The translations under genes and the position numbers were made by a program. The notes under the pieces were generated by a model that ran no database searches, was not told the origin of the DNA, and worked only from the letters and a program-made list of their open reading frames with translations. Shown one piece after another: positions 1-5,794 of a DNA stretch of 38,350 nt (positions are counted from its first letter, which is position 1; each line of letters opens with the position of its first letter). This stretch comes from Streptomyces sp. JHA26. Its GTDB lineage: Bacteria; Actinomycetota; Actinomycetes; Streptomycetales; Streptomycetaceae. The stretch spans positions 1-38,350 of the forward strand of contig NZ_BDJC01000061.1 of assembly GCF_002005565.1 (NCBI RefSeq), read 5' to 3'.

Positions 1-90
1 GCGGGCGCCGGGGCCGGAGCGGGCGCGGGGCCGGAGCGGGCGCCGGGGCCGGAGCGGGCGCAGGGGCCGGAGCGGGCGCAGGGGCGGCTG
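1..90 (-). repeat. 18-bp Ala-Pro-coding tandem repeat in the TerD-like gene
   Basis: About five imperfect copies of an 18-bp unit (GGAGCGGGCGCCGGGGCC type) encode alternating Ala and Pro. The units at 33-50 and 51-68 are 18 bp long, but the unit at 16-32 is 17 bp because one C is missing from the middle run. That breaks the reading frame of the Ala-Pro tail. Confidence 0.8.
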
Positions 91-724
91 CGGGGGCGCC
101 GAAGGCCGGGGGCGCCGACGCCTGGGCGGGCGGTGCGAAGCCCGGGGCGGCACCGGCCTGCGGCTGCTGCGGCTGCTGCGGCGCGGGAGCCTCGTCCTCG
201 GCCACCTCGCCGCCGAAGTTCCTCAGCAGCGCCTCGAGACCGCCGTCGAAGCCCTGTCCGACGGCGGCGAAGCGCCACACGTCCTTCATGTAGAAGTCGC
301 CCAGCATCACCGCGCGCTCGGTGGAGAACTCCGACCCGCTGAACGGGTACCGGGCCACCTCCTCGCCGCCCGCGACGATCCGGATGTATCCGGGGCCGAT
401 CTGTGACATCTGCCCGGCGCCGTCGATCGTCGCCGTGAAGGACAGCTTCTTGATCTGCGGCGGGATCCTGTCCAGGGTGACGCGGAAGGACTCCGTGTCA
501 CCCGCCTGCGCACCCAGGAGCTGGATGGACTCCTCGGGGGTCTTCGGCTGGTTGAAGAAGACGAAGTACCGGTCGTCGGAGAGCCGTTCGTCGGCGTCGA
601 GTCCGAAGCAGCTGATGTCGAAGGTCAGACCGGGGCCGGAGATCTGCACGCCTACGTACAGATCCGTGCCCGCGGTGAGGTCACTGATCCTGGCCCTGTG
701 GCCGCGTTGGAATTCCCTGGCCAT
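1..724 (-). CDS. TerD-family (tellurium-resistance/stress) protein, C-terminus off window
   Basis: The start ATG is at 724 and the frame runs off the left edge of the window. The N-terminal 170 or so residues form one TerD-like domain: it opens MAREFQRGHRARISDL and continues with VGVQISGPGLTFDISCFGLD, SDDRYFVFFNQPKTPEESI and a late GGEEVARYPFSGSEFSTERAVMLGDFYMK stretch given here only in parts. TerD domains are calcium-binding beta-sandwich folds found in stress and tellurite-resistance operons; the molecular role in Streptomyces is not settled. The domain is followed by a Gln/Pro linker and a long Ala-Pro tail encoded by 18-bp repeats. One repeat unit near the edge is 17 bp, which changes the frame from Ala-Pro to Pro/Arg/Leu codons. 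The protein may therefore be disrupted, or the base may be an assembly or sequencing slip. Identification as TerD-like is firm; which paralogue is not clear. Confidence 0.85.
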   Translation of the reverse strand, partial: MAREFQRGHRARISDLTAGTDLYVGVQISGPGLTFDISCFGLDADERLSDDRYFVFFNQPKTPEESIQLLGAQAGDTESFRVTLDRIPPQIKKLSFTATIDGAGQMSQIGPGYIRIVAGGEEVARYPFSGSEFSTERAVMLGDFYMKDVWRFAAVGQGFDGGLEALLRNFGGEVAEDEAPAPQQPQQPQAGAAPGFAPPAQASAPPAFGAPAAAPAPAPAPAPAPAPAPAPAPRPLRPRRP

Positions 725-766
725 GCGTTACGACCGTCCCCCATCCGAATGTGAGTGCGTCGCGCC

Positions 767-789
767 AGGCTAACGGCAAACCCTGACAG
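767..789 (-). promoter_or_regulatory. Possible PafBC-type DNA-damage promoter of the TerD-like gene
   Basis: Read on the minus strand the element is CTGTCAGGG, 8 nt, TAGCCT. The RecA-independent damage promoter recognised with PafBC in mycobacteria is TTGTCRGTG-N8-TANNNT, so two of the nine upstream positions differ while the spacing and -10 box agree. The -10 box lies 43 bp before the ATG. It is weaker than the copies before adnB and the ATL gene. Confidence 0.4.
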
Positions 790-858
790 CGGACGATGTC
801 GGTACAGAGCCGGTACAGAACCCGCGCCCGCCCGTACCGGGGGCCTTCCCGGGCCGTG

Positions 859-1455
859 TCACTCGCTCCTGGCGCCGGGCACGTGCGGCAGCCGGTCGGC
901 GGCGACCACACCTTCGAGGTAGCCCCGGGCCCGCTCGGTCCGCGGGTACGCCTCCAGCAGCCGCCAGAACCGGGGCCCGTGCCCGGGGACGAGCAGATGG
1001 GCCAGCTCGTGGAGGAGCACGTAGTCGACGACGTACTCGGGCATGCCCTGGAGGCGGTGCGACAGGCGGATGCTGCCCTCGGCCGGGGTGCACGAGCCCC
1101 AGCGCGTGTTCTGGTTGGTGACCCAGCGGACCGAGGCGGGCCGGGCCCGGCCGTCGAAGTACTGGGCCGACAGCCGCTCGGCGCGTTCGGCCAGCTCGGT
1201 GTCGCCGAGGACGCGCTTGCTCTCCTGGGCGGCCAGCTTGTCCAGCATGACGCTCACCCAGCGTCGTTCCTCCGCCTCGGACATCCGGGCGGGGATGAGC
1301 ACGACGGTGCGGTCGCCCTCGCGGTACGCGGAGACCGTCCGGCGTCGACGGGTGCTCCTGCGAACCTCGATCGCGCTCGCCCCCGTGCCGCTCGGCAGCG
1401 GATTCGCCGGCGTGCGCTGGGGCGCTCCGGCGCGGTGCAGTGGGTCGGCGGACAC
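859..1455 (-). CDS. YgjP/SprT-like M48-type metallopeptidase
   Basis: This 198-residue cytoplasmic protein carries the metallopeptidase signature HELAHLLVPGHGPRFW near residue 150, where the two His and the Glu of HExxH would hold and activate zinc. It is preceded by the family hallmark NTRWGSCTPAEG. This is the DUF45/YgjP arrangement (M48-like, related to WLM and SprT proteases); substrates in actinobacteria are unknown. The N-terminal 30 residues are low complexity. The start is GTG at 1455: a TAACGT -10 box ends 6 nt before it and no ribosome binding site is present, which suggests a leaderless mRNA. It is transcribed away from the ThiF-like gene. Confidence 0.85.
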   Translation of the reverse strand: MSADPLHRAGAPQRTPANPLPSGTGASAIEVRRSTRRRRTVSAYREGDRTVVLIPARMSEAEERRWVSVMLDKLAAQESKRVLGDTELAERAERLSAQYFDGRARPASVRWVTNQNTRWGSCTPAEGSIRLSHRLQGMPEYVVDYVLLHELAHLLVPGHGPRFWRLLEAYPRTERARGYLEGVVAADRLPHVPGARSE

Positions 1456-1461
1456 GCCCCG

Positions 1462-1467
1462 ACGTTA
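1462..1467 (-). promoter_or_regulatory. -10 box of a likely leaderless promoter (M48-like gene)
   Basis: On the minus strand TAACGT is followed by six bases and then the GTG start at 1455. This places transcription initiation at or next to the start codon. No good -35 hexamer was recognised. Confidence 0.45.
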
Positions 1468-1700
1468 CCCGCTGCGCACGGGGAAGTCCCGGCTCCCGGA
1501 CGGTTCCGCGCCGATCCGTACGACAGCTTGTACGACGAACACCCACCGCCTGTGGACAACTTTCGACGCTCCGTGACGGATCCGGGCATGCTGGCACTCG
1601 ACGACGGGCCTGTGACCGACCGCACCACCACCACGCGTCCGGTCGCCGTCGGCGCACGGGGACGTCTCGGGGACTTACAGCGACTTACGGGGGTTCGGTC

Positions 1701-2915
1701 ATGCATCCGATGGTGAAGCCCGCGCTCAGGCGCGGCTGGCGCGATCTCAACACCGTGCAGTTCGGGATGACGCCGGCGCACGCGCTCACGCTCCGCCCGG
1801 TGGACACGGCGACGGGCAGCTTCCTCGAGCTGCTCAACGGCACCCGCGGACCGGCGCTGCTGCGCGAGGAGGGGCACCGCATGGACCTGCCGGACGGCCA
1901 TGTCGACCGGCTGGTGCAGCGACTGGCGGGGGCCGGGCTCCTCGACGACTCCCGGGGTGGCGGGCCGGCCGCCGACGCCCTGCGGGAGAAGAAGGAGGTC
2001 CTCGACCGGCTCCGCCCCGACCTCGCGTCCCTGTCCCTGACGACCTCCCGTCCGGGGGACGCGATCCGGCACCTGGCCGCCCGGCGCGCGATGCGCGTAC
2101 GGGTGCGGGGCGCGGGCCGCGTGGGCGCCGTGCTGGCCTGCCTGCTGGCGGGGGCCGGCGTCGGCGAGGTCGACGTGCGGGACACCGGCCGCGTCGAGCC
2201 GTGGGACGTCGCCCCGGGCGGGCTGACCGCCGAGTCCGTCGGAGACCGCCGGGACGAGGCGTCCCGGCGGGCCGTGCGCCGGGCCGCCCCGGACCGGCCG
2301 CCGCGCCGCGTCCCCACGTCCCCGCCCGAGGGCGGCGGCCCGGGTCTCTCCCTGGTGGTCCTCGCCCCGCGCGACGACGTCGCGACGCACGCCCCCGATC
2401 CGGCCCACGTCGACTCCCTGATGGCATCGGGCACACCTCATCTGTACGCCGGAGTCGTGGAGGGGACGGGCGTCGTCGGCCCCCTCGTCCTGCCCGGCGA
2501 GACGGGCTGCGCCGGCTGCCTGCACGCGGACCGTACCGACCGCGACCCGGTATGGCCGCGGCTGGTCGCGCAGTGGCGCTCCGGCCGACAGCGGCAGGTG
2601 CCGCCCTGCGACCTGACACTGGCCACGGCCGTCGCCGGGCTGGCGGCGGCCCACGCCCTCGCCTTCCTCGACGGCCGGACGCCGTCCAGTGCCGACGCGC
2701 GCTGGGAGGTCTCGCTGCCCGCGCTGCGGTGGCACACGCGACCGGTGCGGCCGCACCCCGCGTGCCCGTGCGGAGCCGCCGGCGAAGGTAAGCAGGAACA
2801 CACCTCCGGGAACGGGGGCCGACGCGCGACAATGGCTGGGCAATGGCCGTCAGCCGAAGGACGTCGTGAGGCAGAGGCGGCGCGGCCGGCTGGGAATTGG
2901 AGGGCGCATGTCTGA
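1701..2915 (+). CDS. Degenerate ThiF/E1-like adenylyltransferase-fold protein
   Basis: This protein of about 404 residues has an N-terminal helical region (about residues 1-120) resembling the leader-binding part of TOMM-type proteins. A Rossmann segment follows, with VRGAGRVGAVLACLLAGAGVG (given in part) replacing the usual GxGGxG, then an Asp-containing strand end. The Arg finger and Gln expected in active ThiF/MoeB proteins (NLxRQ) are not recognisable. A CAGC pair and a later CPC pair could form a zinc site. Activity as an adenylyltransferase is therefore doubtful, and no peptide-modification genes are nearby. The frame overlaps the ABC1 kinase start by 8 bp, so the two are translationally coupled and probably act together. 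The last 40 residues are low complexity. Confidence 0.7.
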   Translation: MHPMVKPALRRGWRDLNTVQFGMTPAHALTLRPVDTATGSFLELLNGTRGPALLREEGHRMDLPDGHVDRLVQRLAGAGLLDDSRGGGPAADALREKKEVLDRLRPDLASLSLTTSRPGDAIRHLAARRAMRVRVRGAGRVGAVLACLLAGAGVGEVDVRDTGRVEPWDVAPGGLTAESVGDRRDEASRRAVRRAAPDRPPRRVPTSPPEGGGPGLSLVVLAPRDDVATHAPDPAHVDSLMASGTPHLYAGVVEGTGVVGPLVLPGETGCAGCLHADRTDRDPVWPRLVAQWRSGRQRQVPPCDLTLATAVAGLAAAHALAFLDGRTPSSADARWEVSLPALRWHTRPVRPHPACPCGAAGEGKQEHTSGNGGRRATMAGQWPSAEGRREAEAARPAGNWRAHV

Positions 2916-4296
2916 TCTTCCGCGCAAGGCGGTCACCCGGACCGCCAGGCTCGCCGCGCTCCCGCTCGGCTTCGCCGGGCGGGCGACCTGGGGACTCGGC
3001 AAGCGGATCGTGGGCGAGTCCGCGGAGATCGTCGGCCAGCAGCTCCAGCAGCGCACGGCGGAGCAGCTGTTCAAGGTGCTCGGCGAGCTGAAGGGCGGCG
3101 CGATGAAGTTCGGACAGGCCCTGTCCGTCTTCGAGTCGGCGTTGCCGGAGGAGGTCGCCGGCCCCTACCGGGCGGCGCTGACCAAACTCCAGGAGGCCGC
3201 TCCCCCCATGCCGACGCGCACGGTGCACGCCGTGCTCGCGGAGCGGCTCGGCGAGGACTGGCACGACCTGTTCCTGGAGTTCGAGGACAAGCCCGCCGCG
3301 GCGGCCTCGATCGGCCAGGTGCACCGGGCGGTGTGGCACGACGGCCGCGAGGTGGCCGTCAAGGTGCAGTACCCGGGCGCCGGCGAGGCCCTGCTGTCCG
3401 ACCTGAACCAGCTCAGCCGCTTCGCCCGCCTCCTCGGCCCGCTCGTGCCCGGCATGGACATCAAGCCGCTGATCACGGAGTTGAAGGACCGGGTCTCGGA
3501 GGAGCTGGACTACGCCCTGGAGGCACAGGCGCAGCGCGCCCACGCCGAGGAGTTCGCGGGCGACCCGGACATCGTGGTGCCGGACGTGGTCCACGAGTGC
3601 CAGCAGGTCCTGATCACCGAGTGGATCGACGGCATCCCGATGTCGGAGGTCATCGCGGACGGCACACCGCAGCAGCGGGACCGGGCCGGCCAGCTCCTGG
3701 CCCACTTCCTGTTCTCCGGTCCGGCCCGCACCGGCCTCCTGCACGCCGACCCGCACCCGGGAAACTTCCGGCTGCTGCCCGGCGGACCGGAGGGCGAGGA
3801 CGACTGGCGGCTGGGTGTCCTGGACTTCGGCACGGTCGACCGCCTCCCGGGCGGACTGCCGGAACCCATCGGCGAGGCGCTGCGCATGACGCTGGACGGC
3901 GAGGCGGAGGCCGTCTACGAGATGCTCTGCGCGGAGGGCTTCGTCAAGGAGTCGATAGAGCTGGAGCCCGACGCCGTCCTCGACTACCTCCTGCCGATCA
4001 TCGAGCCGGCCCGGGTGGACGAGTTCACCTTCACCCGCGGCTGGATGCGCAGCCAGGCGGCCAGGATCGCCGACCCCCGCTCCCCCGCCTACCAGCTGGC
4101 CAAGCGGCTCAACCTGCCGCCGGCCTATCTGCTGATCCACCGGGTGACCCTGAGCACCATCGGGGTGCTGTGCCAGCTGGGCGCGACGGTGCGGTTGCGC
4201 GAGGAGCTGGAGGAGTGGCTCGTGGGCTTCGTCCCCGGGGACGAGGAGGAAGCCGAGGACCACGAGGCCGAGGCGGAGGCGGCCGCCGAGGCGTGA
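2908..4296 (+). CDS. AarF/ABC1/UbiB-family atypical kinase
   Basis: This is a 462-residue atypical kinase-like protein. Visible family motifs are KFGQA (residues 67-71, the KxGQ motif), the alanine-rich loop AAASIGQVH (131-139), the nucleotide-binding lysine in VAVKVQYPG (149-157), ELDY (199-202), the catalytic-loop HADPHPGN (279-286) and DFG (306-308). UbiB/ABC1 proteins are ATPases that support quinone or lipid metabolism in other organisms. Streptomyces makes menaquinone, so the substrate is open. The start ATG overlaps the end of the ThiF-like gene by 8 bp and is preceded by GGAGGGCGC. The C-terminus is an acidic Glu/Ala tail. It is the counterpart of the ABC1 gene next to whiB7 in mycobacteria. 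Confidence 0.9.
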   Translation: MSDLPRKAVTRTARLAALPLGFAGRATWGLGKRIVGESAEIVGQQLQQRTAEQLFKVLGELKGGAMKFGQALSVFESALPEEVAGPYRAALTKLQEAAPPMPTRTVHAVLAERLGEDWHDLFLEFEDKPAAAASIGQVHRAVWHDGREVAVKVQYPGAGEALLSDLNQLSRFARLLGPLVPGMDIKPLITELKDRVSEELDYALEAQAQRAHAEEFAGDPDIVVPDVVHECQQVLITEWIDGIPMSEVIADGTPQQRDRAGQLLAHFLFSGPARTGLLHADPHPGNFRLLPGGPEGEDDWRLGVLDFGTVDRLPGGLPEPIGEALRMTLDGEAEAVYEMLCAEGFVKESIELEPDAVLDYLLPIIEPARVDEFTFTRGWMRSQAARIADPRSPAYQLAKRLNLPPAYLLIHRVTLSTIGVLCQLGATVRLREELEEWLVGFVPGDEEEAEDHEAEAEAAAEA

Positions 4297-4330
4297 GCCG
4301 CCAGGGCGTGAGCCGCCGGGGCTGAACGCG

Positions 4331-4370
4331 CCGCTGGGGCCGGTCCGTTCCGACGGACCGGCCCCAGCGG
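4331..4370. terminator. Strong bidirectional terminator between convergent genes
   Basis: A perfect 18-bp inverted repeat (4331-4348 and 4353-4370) surrounds a 4-nt TCCG loop. It lies between the convergent ABC1 kinase gene and the gene downstream of wblC, so it can serve both directions. No long U-run follows on either strand, as is common in Streptomyces. Confidence 0.85.
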
Positions 4371-4418
4371 GGAAGGCTTCGCCTCCTGGAGGGAGGCCAC
4401 CGCTTCGGGTGTGATCGG

Positions 4419-4742
4419 TTACTGCATGACCGCCATGGCGAGCGCGCGCCGGGCGCGCATCGAGGCGCGCTCGGCCCGGCGCTGCATCCGGCGGGCGGTC
4501 GCCACACGCAGGGCGCGGCGTTCCCGCTCGGCCTCATGCAGGCGCTCGTGCATATGCGCACGTGCCAGGGCTTCTGGGATGAGTTGCATCTCACGGGTCC
4601 TGTTCTGACGCGAGTCCTTCGCGCCGCTGGTGGTGAAGTCTTCAGGCGTCGTGCCTGCGATCTCGTCGGTGGACGGCTTCATCGGGGCCTGCTTCTTGGG
4701 GTCGTGCGTGAGGGGGCGGTCGATCGTTCCGGTGATGTTCAT
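4419..4742 (-). CDS. Hypothetical Arg/Ala-rich protein coupled to wblC
   Basis: This 107-residue protein belongs to no family I recognise. The N-terminal half is polar and probably disordered. The C-terminal half is dominated by Arg, Ala and Glu in a helical pattern (MHERLHEAERERRALR, then RMQRRAERASMRARRA), suggesting a basic amphipathic helix that could bind RNA, DNA or a protein partner. Its ATG overlaps the wblC stop codon (ATGA, 4739-4742), so it is co-translated with wblC and should share its antibiotic-inducible control. There is no signal peptide or membrane segment. The gene may act with WblC or on the ribosome, but the sequence does not show which. Confidence 0.7.
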   Translation of the reverse strand: MNITGTIDRPLTHDPKKQAPMKPSTDEIAGTTPEDFTTSGAKDSRQNRTREMQLIPEALARAHMHERLHEAERERRALRVATARRMQRRAERASMRARRALAMAVMQ

Positions 4743-5116
4743 GCTGTGACCGGGTTCTTGCGCGGGCGGCCACGGGGCCGCTTCCGGGCGACGACGACAC
4801 CCTGGACGAACAGCTCGCCACCCCAGACGCCCCAGGGCTCACGCCGCTCCTTGGCGCCGGCGAGGCAGGCCTCGATCAGCGGGCAGGTGCGGCAGAGGGA
4901 CTTGGCGTACTCGACGTCCGCCGGCGACTCCGCGAAGAAGACCTCCGGGTCGTAGGAACGGCAGGGGACGGGCACGCCGAGGTTCTCGATGGCGTCGTCG
5001 AGCGCGGTGAGCGGGGTGAGCGCGGTGAGCGGGGTCAAGGCGGGGTCCTCCGTGAGGCCGGGCTTGGGGATCGTGTCGGAAGGCGGTACGGACGGGGCGT
5101 GCGCTTCGAGTTGCAC
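4739..5116 (-). CDS. wblC: WblC/WhiB7-type redox-sensing transcription activator
   Basis: This 125-residue WhiB-family protein has the four iron-sulfur ligands C52, C75, C78 and C84, the GVWGG turn at 96-100, and a C-terminal AT-hook, RPRGRPRKN (113-121). The AT-hook is diagnostic for WblC/WhiB7, which binds AT-rich DNA upstream of -35 boxes, partners the principal sigma factor and induces multidrug-resistance genes when translation is inhibited. The start is GTG at 5116 with GAGGAAG 8-9 nt upstream. The N-terminal extension contains a short tandem repeat (LTPLTA twice). A long leader with an upstream ORF and terminator precedes it, and a small gene of unknown function is coupled downstream. 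Confidence 0.95.
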   Translation of the reverse strand: MQLEAHAPSVPPSDTIPKPGLTEDPALTPLTALTPLTALDDAIENLGVPVPCRSYDPEVFFAESPADVEYAKSLCRTCPLIEACLAGAKERREPWGVWGGELFVQGVVVARKRPRGRPRKNPVTA

Positions 5117-5220
5117 GGTTGGTCTTCCTCGTCTGGTCGTTCCGGCCGGTCGGCCGGTGTGCGGCTTGGTACCGGGTTCTTTTCTTGTCCCGAGGCTCCT
5201 TCGTGCTGTCGTCCCCGTTC

Positions 5221-5266
5221 GGGGAAAACAGAAGGGCCGCGGATCCCGGATGGGGTTCCGCGGCCC
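5221..5266 (-). terminator. Intrinsic terminator (attenuator) in the wblC leader
   Basis: Read toward wblC, a 10-bp perfect stem (5257-5266 pairing with 5234-5243) with a 13-nt loop is followed by TTCTGTTTT. A U-rich tail this clear is rare in this GC-rich sequence. It lies 24 nt past the stop codon of the upstream ORF and 117 nt before the wblC start. It should therefore end most transcripts before wblC unless an antiterminator forms. Confidence 0.8.
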
Positions 5267-5278
5267 TGAAGGCGCCGG

Positions 5279-5309
5279 CCTGATCGACGATCAGGCTGGA
5301 TCACTCCAG
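5279..5309 (-). promoter_or_regulatory. Tandem hairpins at the end of the wblC upstream ORF
   Basis: Two short perfect hairpins sit side by side. At 5279-5295 a 7-bp stem CCTGATC/GATCAGG has a 3-nt loop; at 5296-5309 a 5-bp stem CTGGA/TCCAG has a 4-nt loop. The upstream ORF stop codon (5291-5293) is inside the first. A ribosome finishing or stalling on the ORF would disrupt them, so they are candidates for the switching part of the attenuator. Confidence 0.5.
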
Positions 5310-5629
5310 GGTTCTGGCCCACGGAAGGCCCACATCAGGTGGTGCTGCGTCGTCTGCTTCCGGAATCCGGCACCGGTCGCCGTAAAGGCATAGGCCTGAG
5401 CCTGTGCCGCTACTGCTGCTTCCAGTGCCTTGGTCGGTCGCTCATTGCGCTCACGGACGGGAAGGCCCGCGGGAGCAACGGAGAGGGACGCCGGACGCGC
5501 GGCACGAATGCCGGACAGACCGGTGCCCTGGTGGGAAGCGCCGAGCATGCGCAGGGAGGCGGCCGAGCGATCGGTCAGTTTGGCGGTGGAACCGGCGGTG
5601 GTGCTGACGTTGATGCTGATGCTGATCAC
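5291..5629 (-). CDS. Upstream ORF in the wblC leader (112 codons)
   Basis: The frame starts with GTG at 5629, preceded by a strong GAGGAGG ribosome binding site (5633-5639) 3-9 nt upstream. It ends 174 nt before wblC. The peptide begins VISISINVSTTAGSTAKL and is rich in Ser, Thr and Ala, with no recognisable domain. Its translation spans the RNA just before the terminator. This fits known behaviour of whiB7/wblC leaders, in which slowed translation of an upstream ORF prevents termination. Whether the peptide itself matters is unknown. The ribosome binding site and the location between promoter and terminator are seen directly; regulation is inferred from the family. Confidence 0.65.
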   Translation of the reverse strand: MISISINVSTTAGSTAKLTDRSAASLRMLGASHQGTGLSGIRAARPASLSVAPAGLPVRERNERPTKALEAAVAAQAQAYAFTATGAGFRKQTTQHHLMWAFRGPEPWSDPA

Positions 5630-5741
5630 TGGATTCGCCTCCTCTCGGCGTCTCGGGGGACCGGTGCGAACCGGTCCACGGATAGGCAAGTACAACACGG
5701 ATGCAGGGCCTCCGGGAAGGCCGCTGTTCCCCGTGACCAAG

Positions 5742-5780
5742 AACCTATGGGGATTCCCGGGGCATGCGCAAACTATTTTT
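5742..5780 (-). promoter_or_regulatory. wblC promoter with WblC-type AT-rich element
   Basis: On the minus strand an A-rich run AAAAATA (5774-5780) is followed by the -35 box TTGCGC (5766-5771), an 18-bp spacer and the -10 box TAGGTT (5742-5747). An AT-rich block placed just upstream of a TTG-type -35 box is the known target arrangement for WhiB7/WblC acting with the principal sigma factor, and wblC is autoregulated. Transcription should start near 5735. The block begins right after the uvrD2 stop codon. Confidence 0.75.
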
Positions 5781-5794
5781 CCGACGAGTTCGGA

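Noticed and set aside
1701..2915. Azole/thiazole-peptide (TOMM) cluster around the ThiF-like gene
   Set aside because: No YcaO, dehydrogenase or precursor peptide gene is present nearby.
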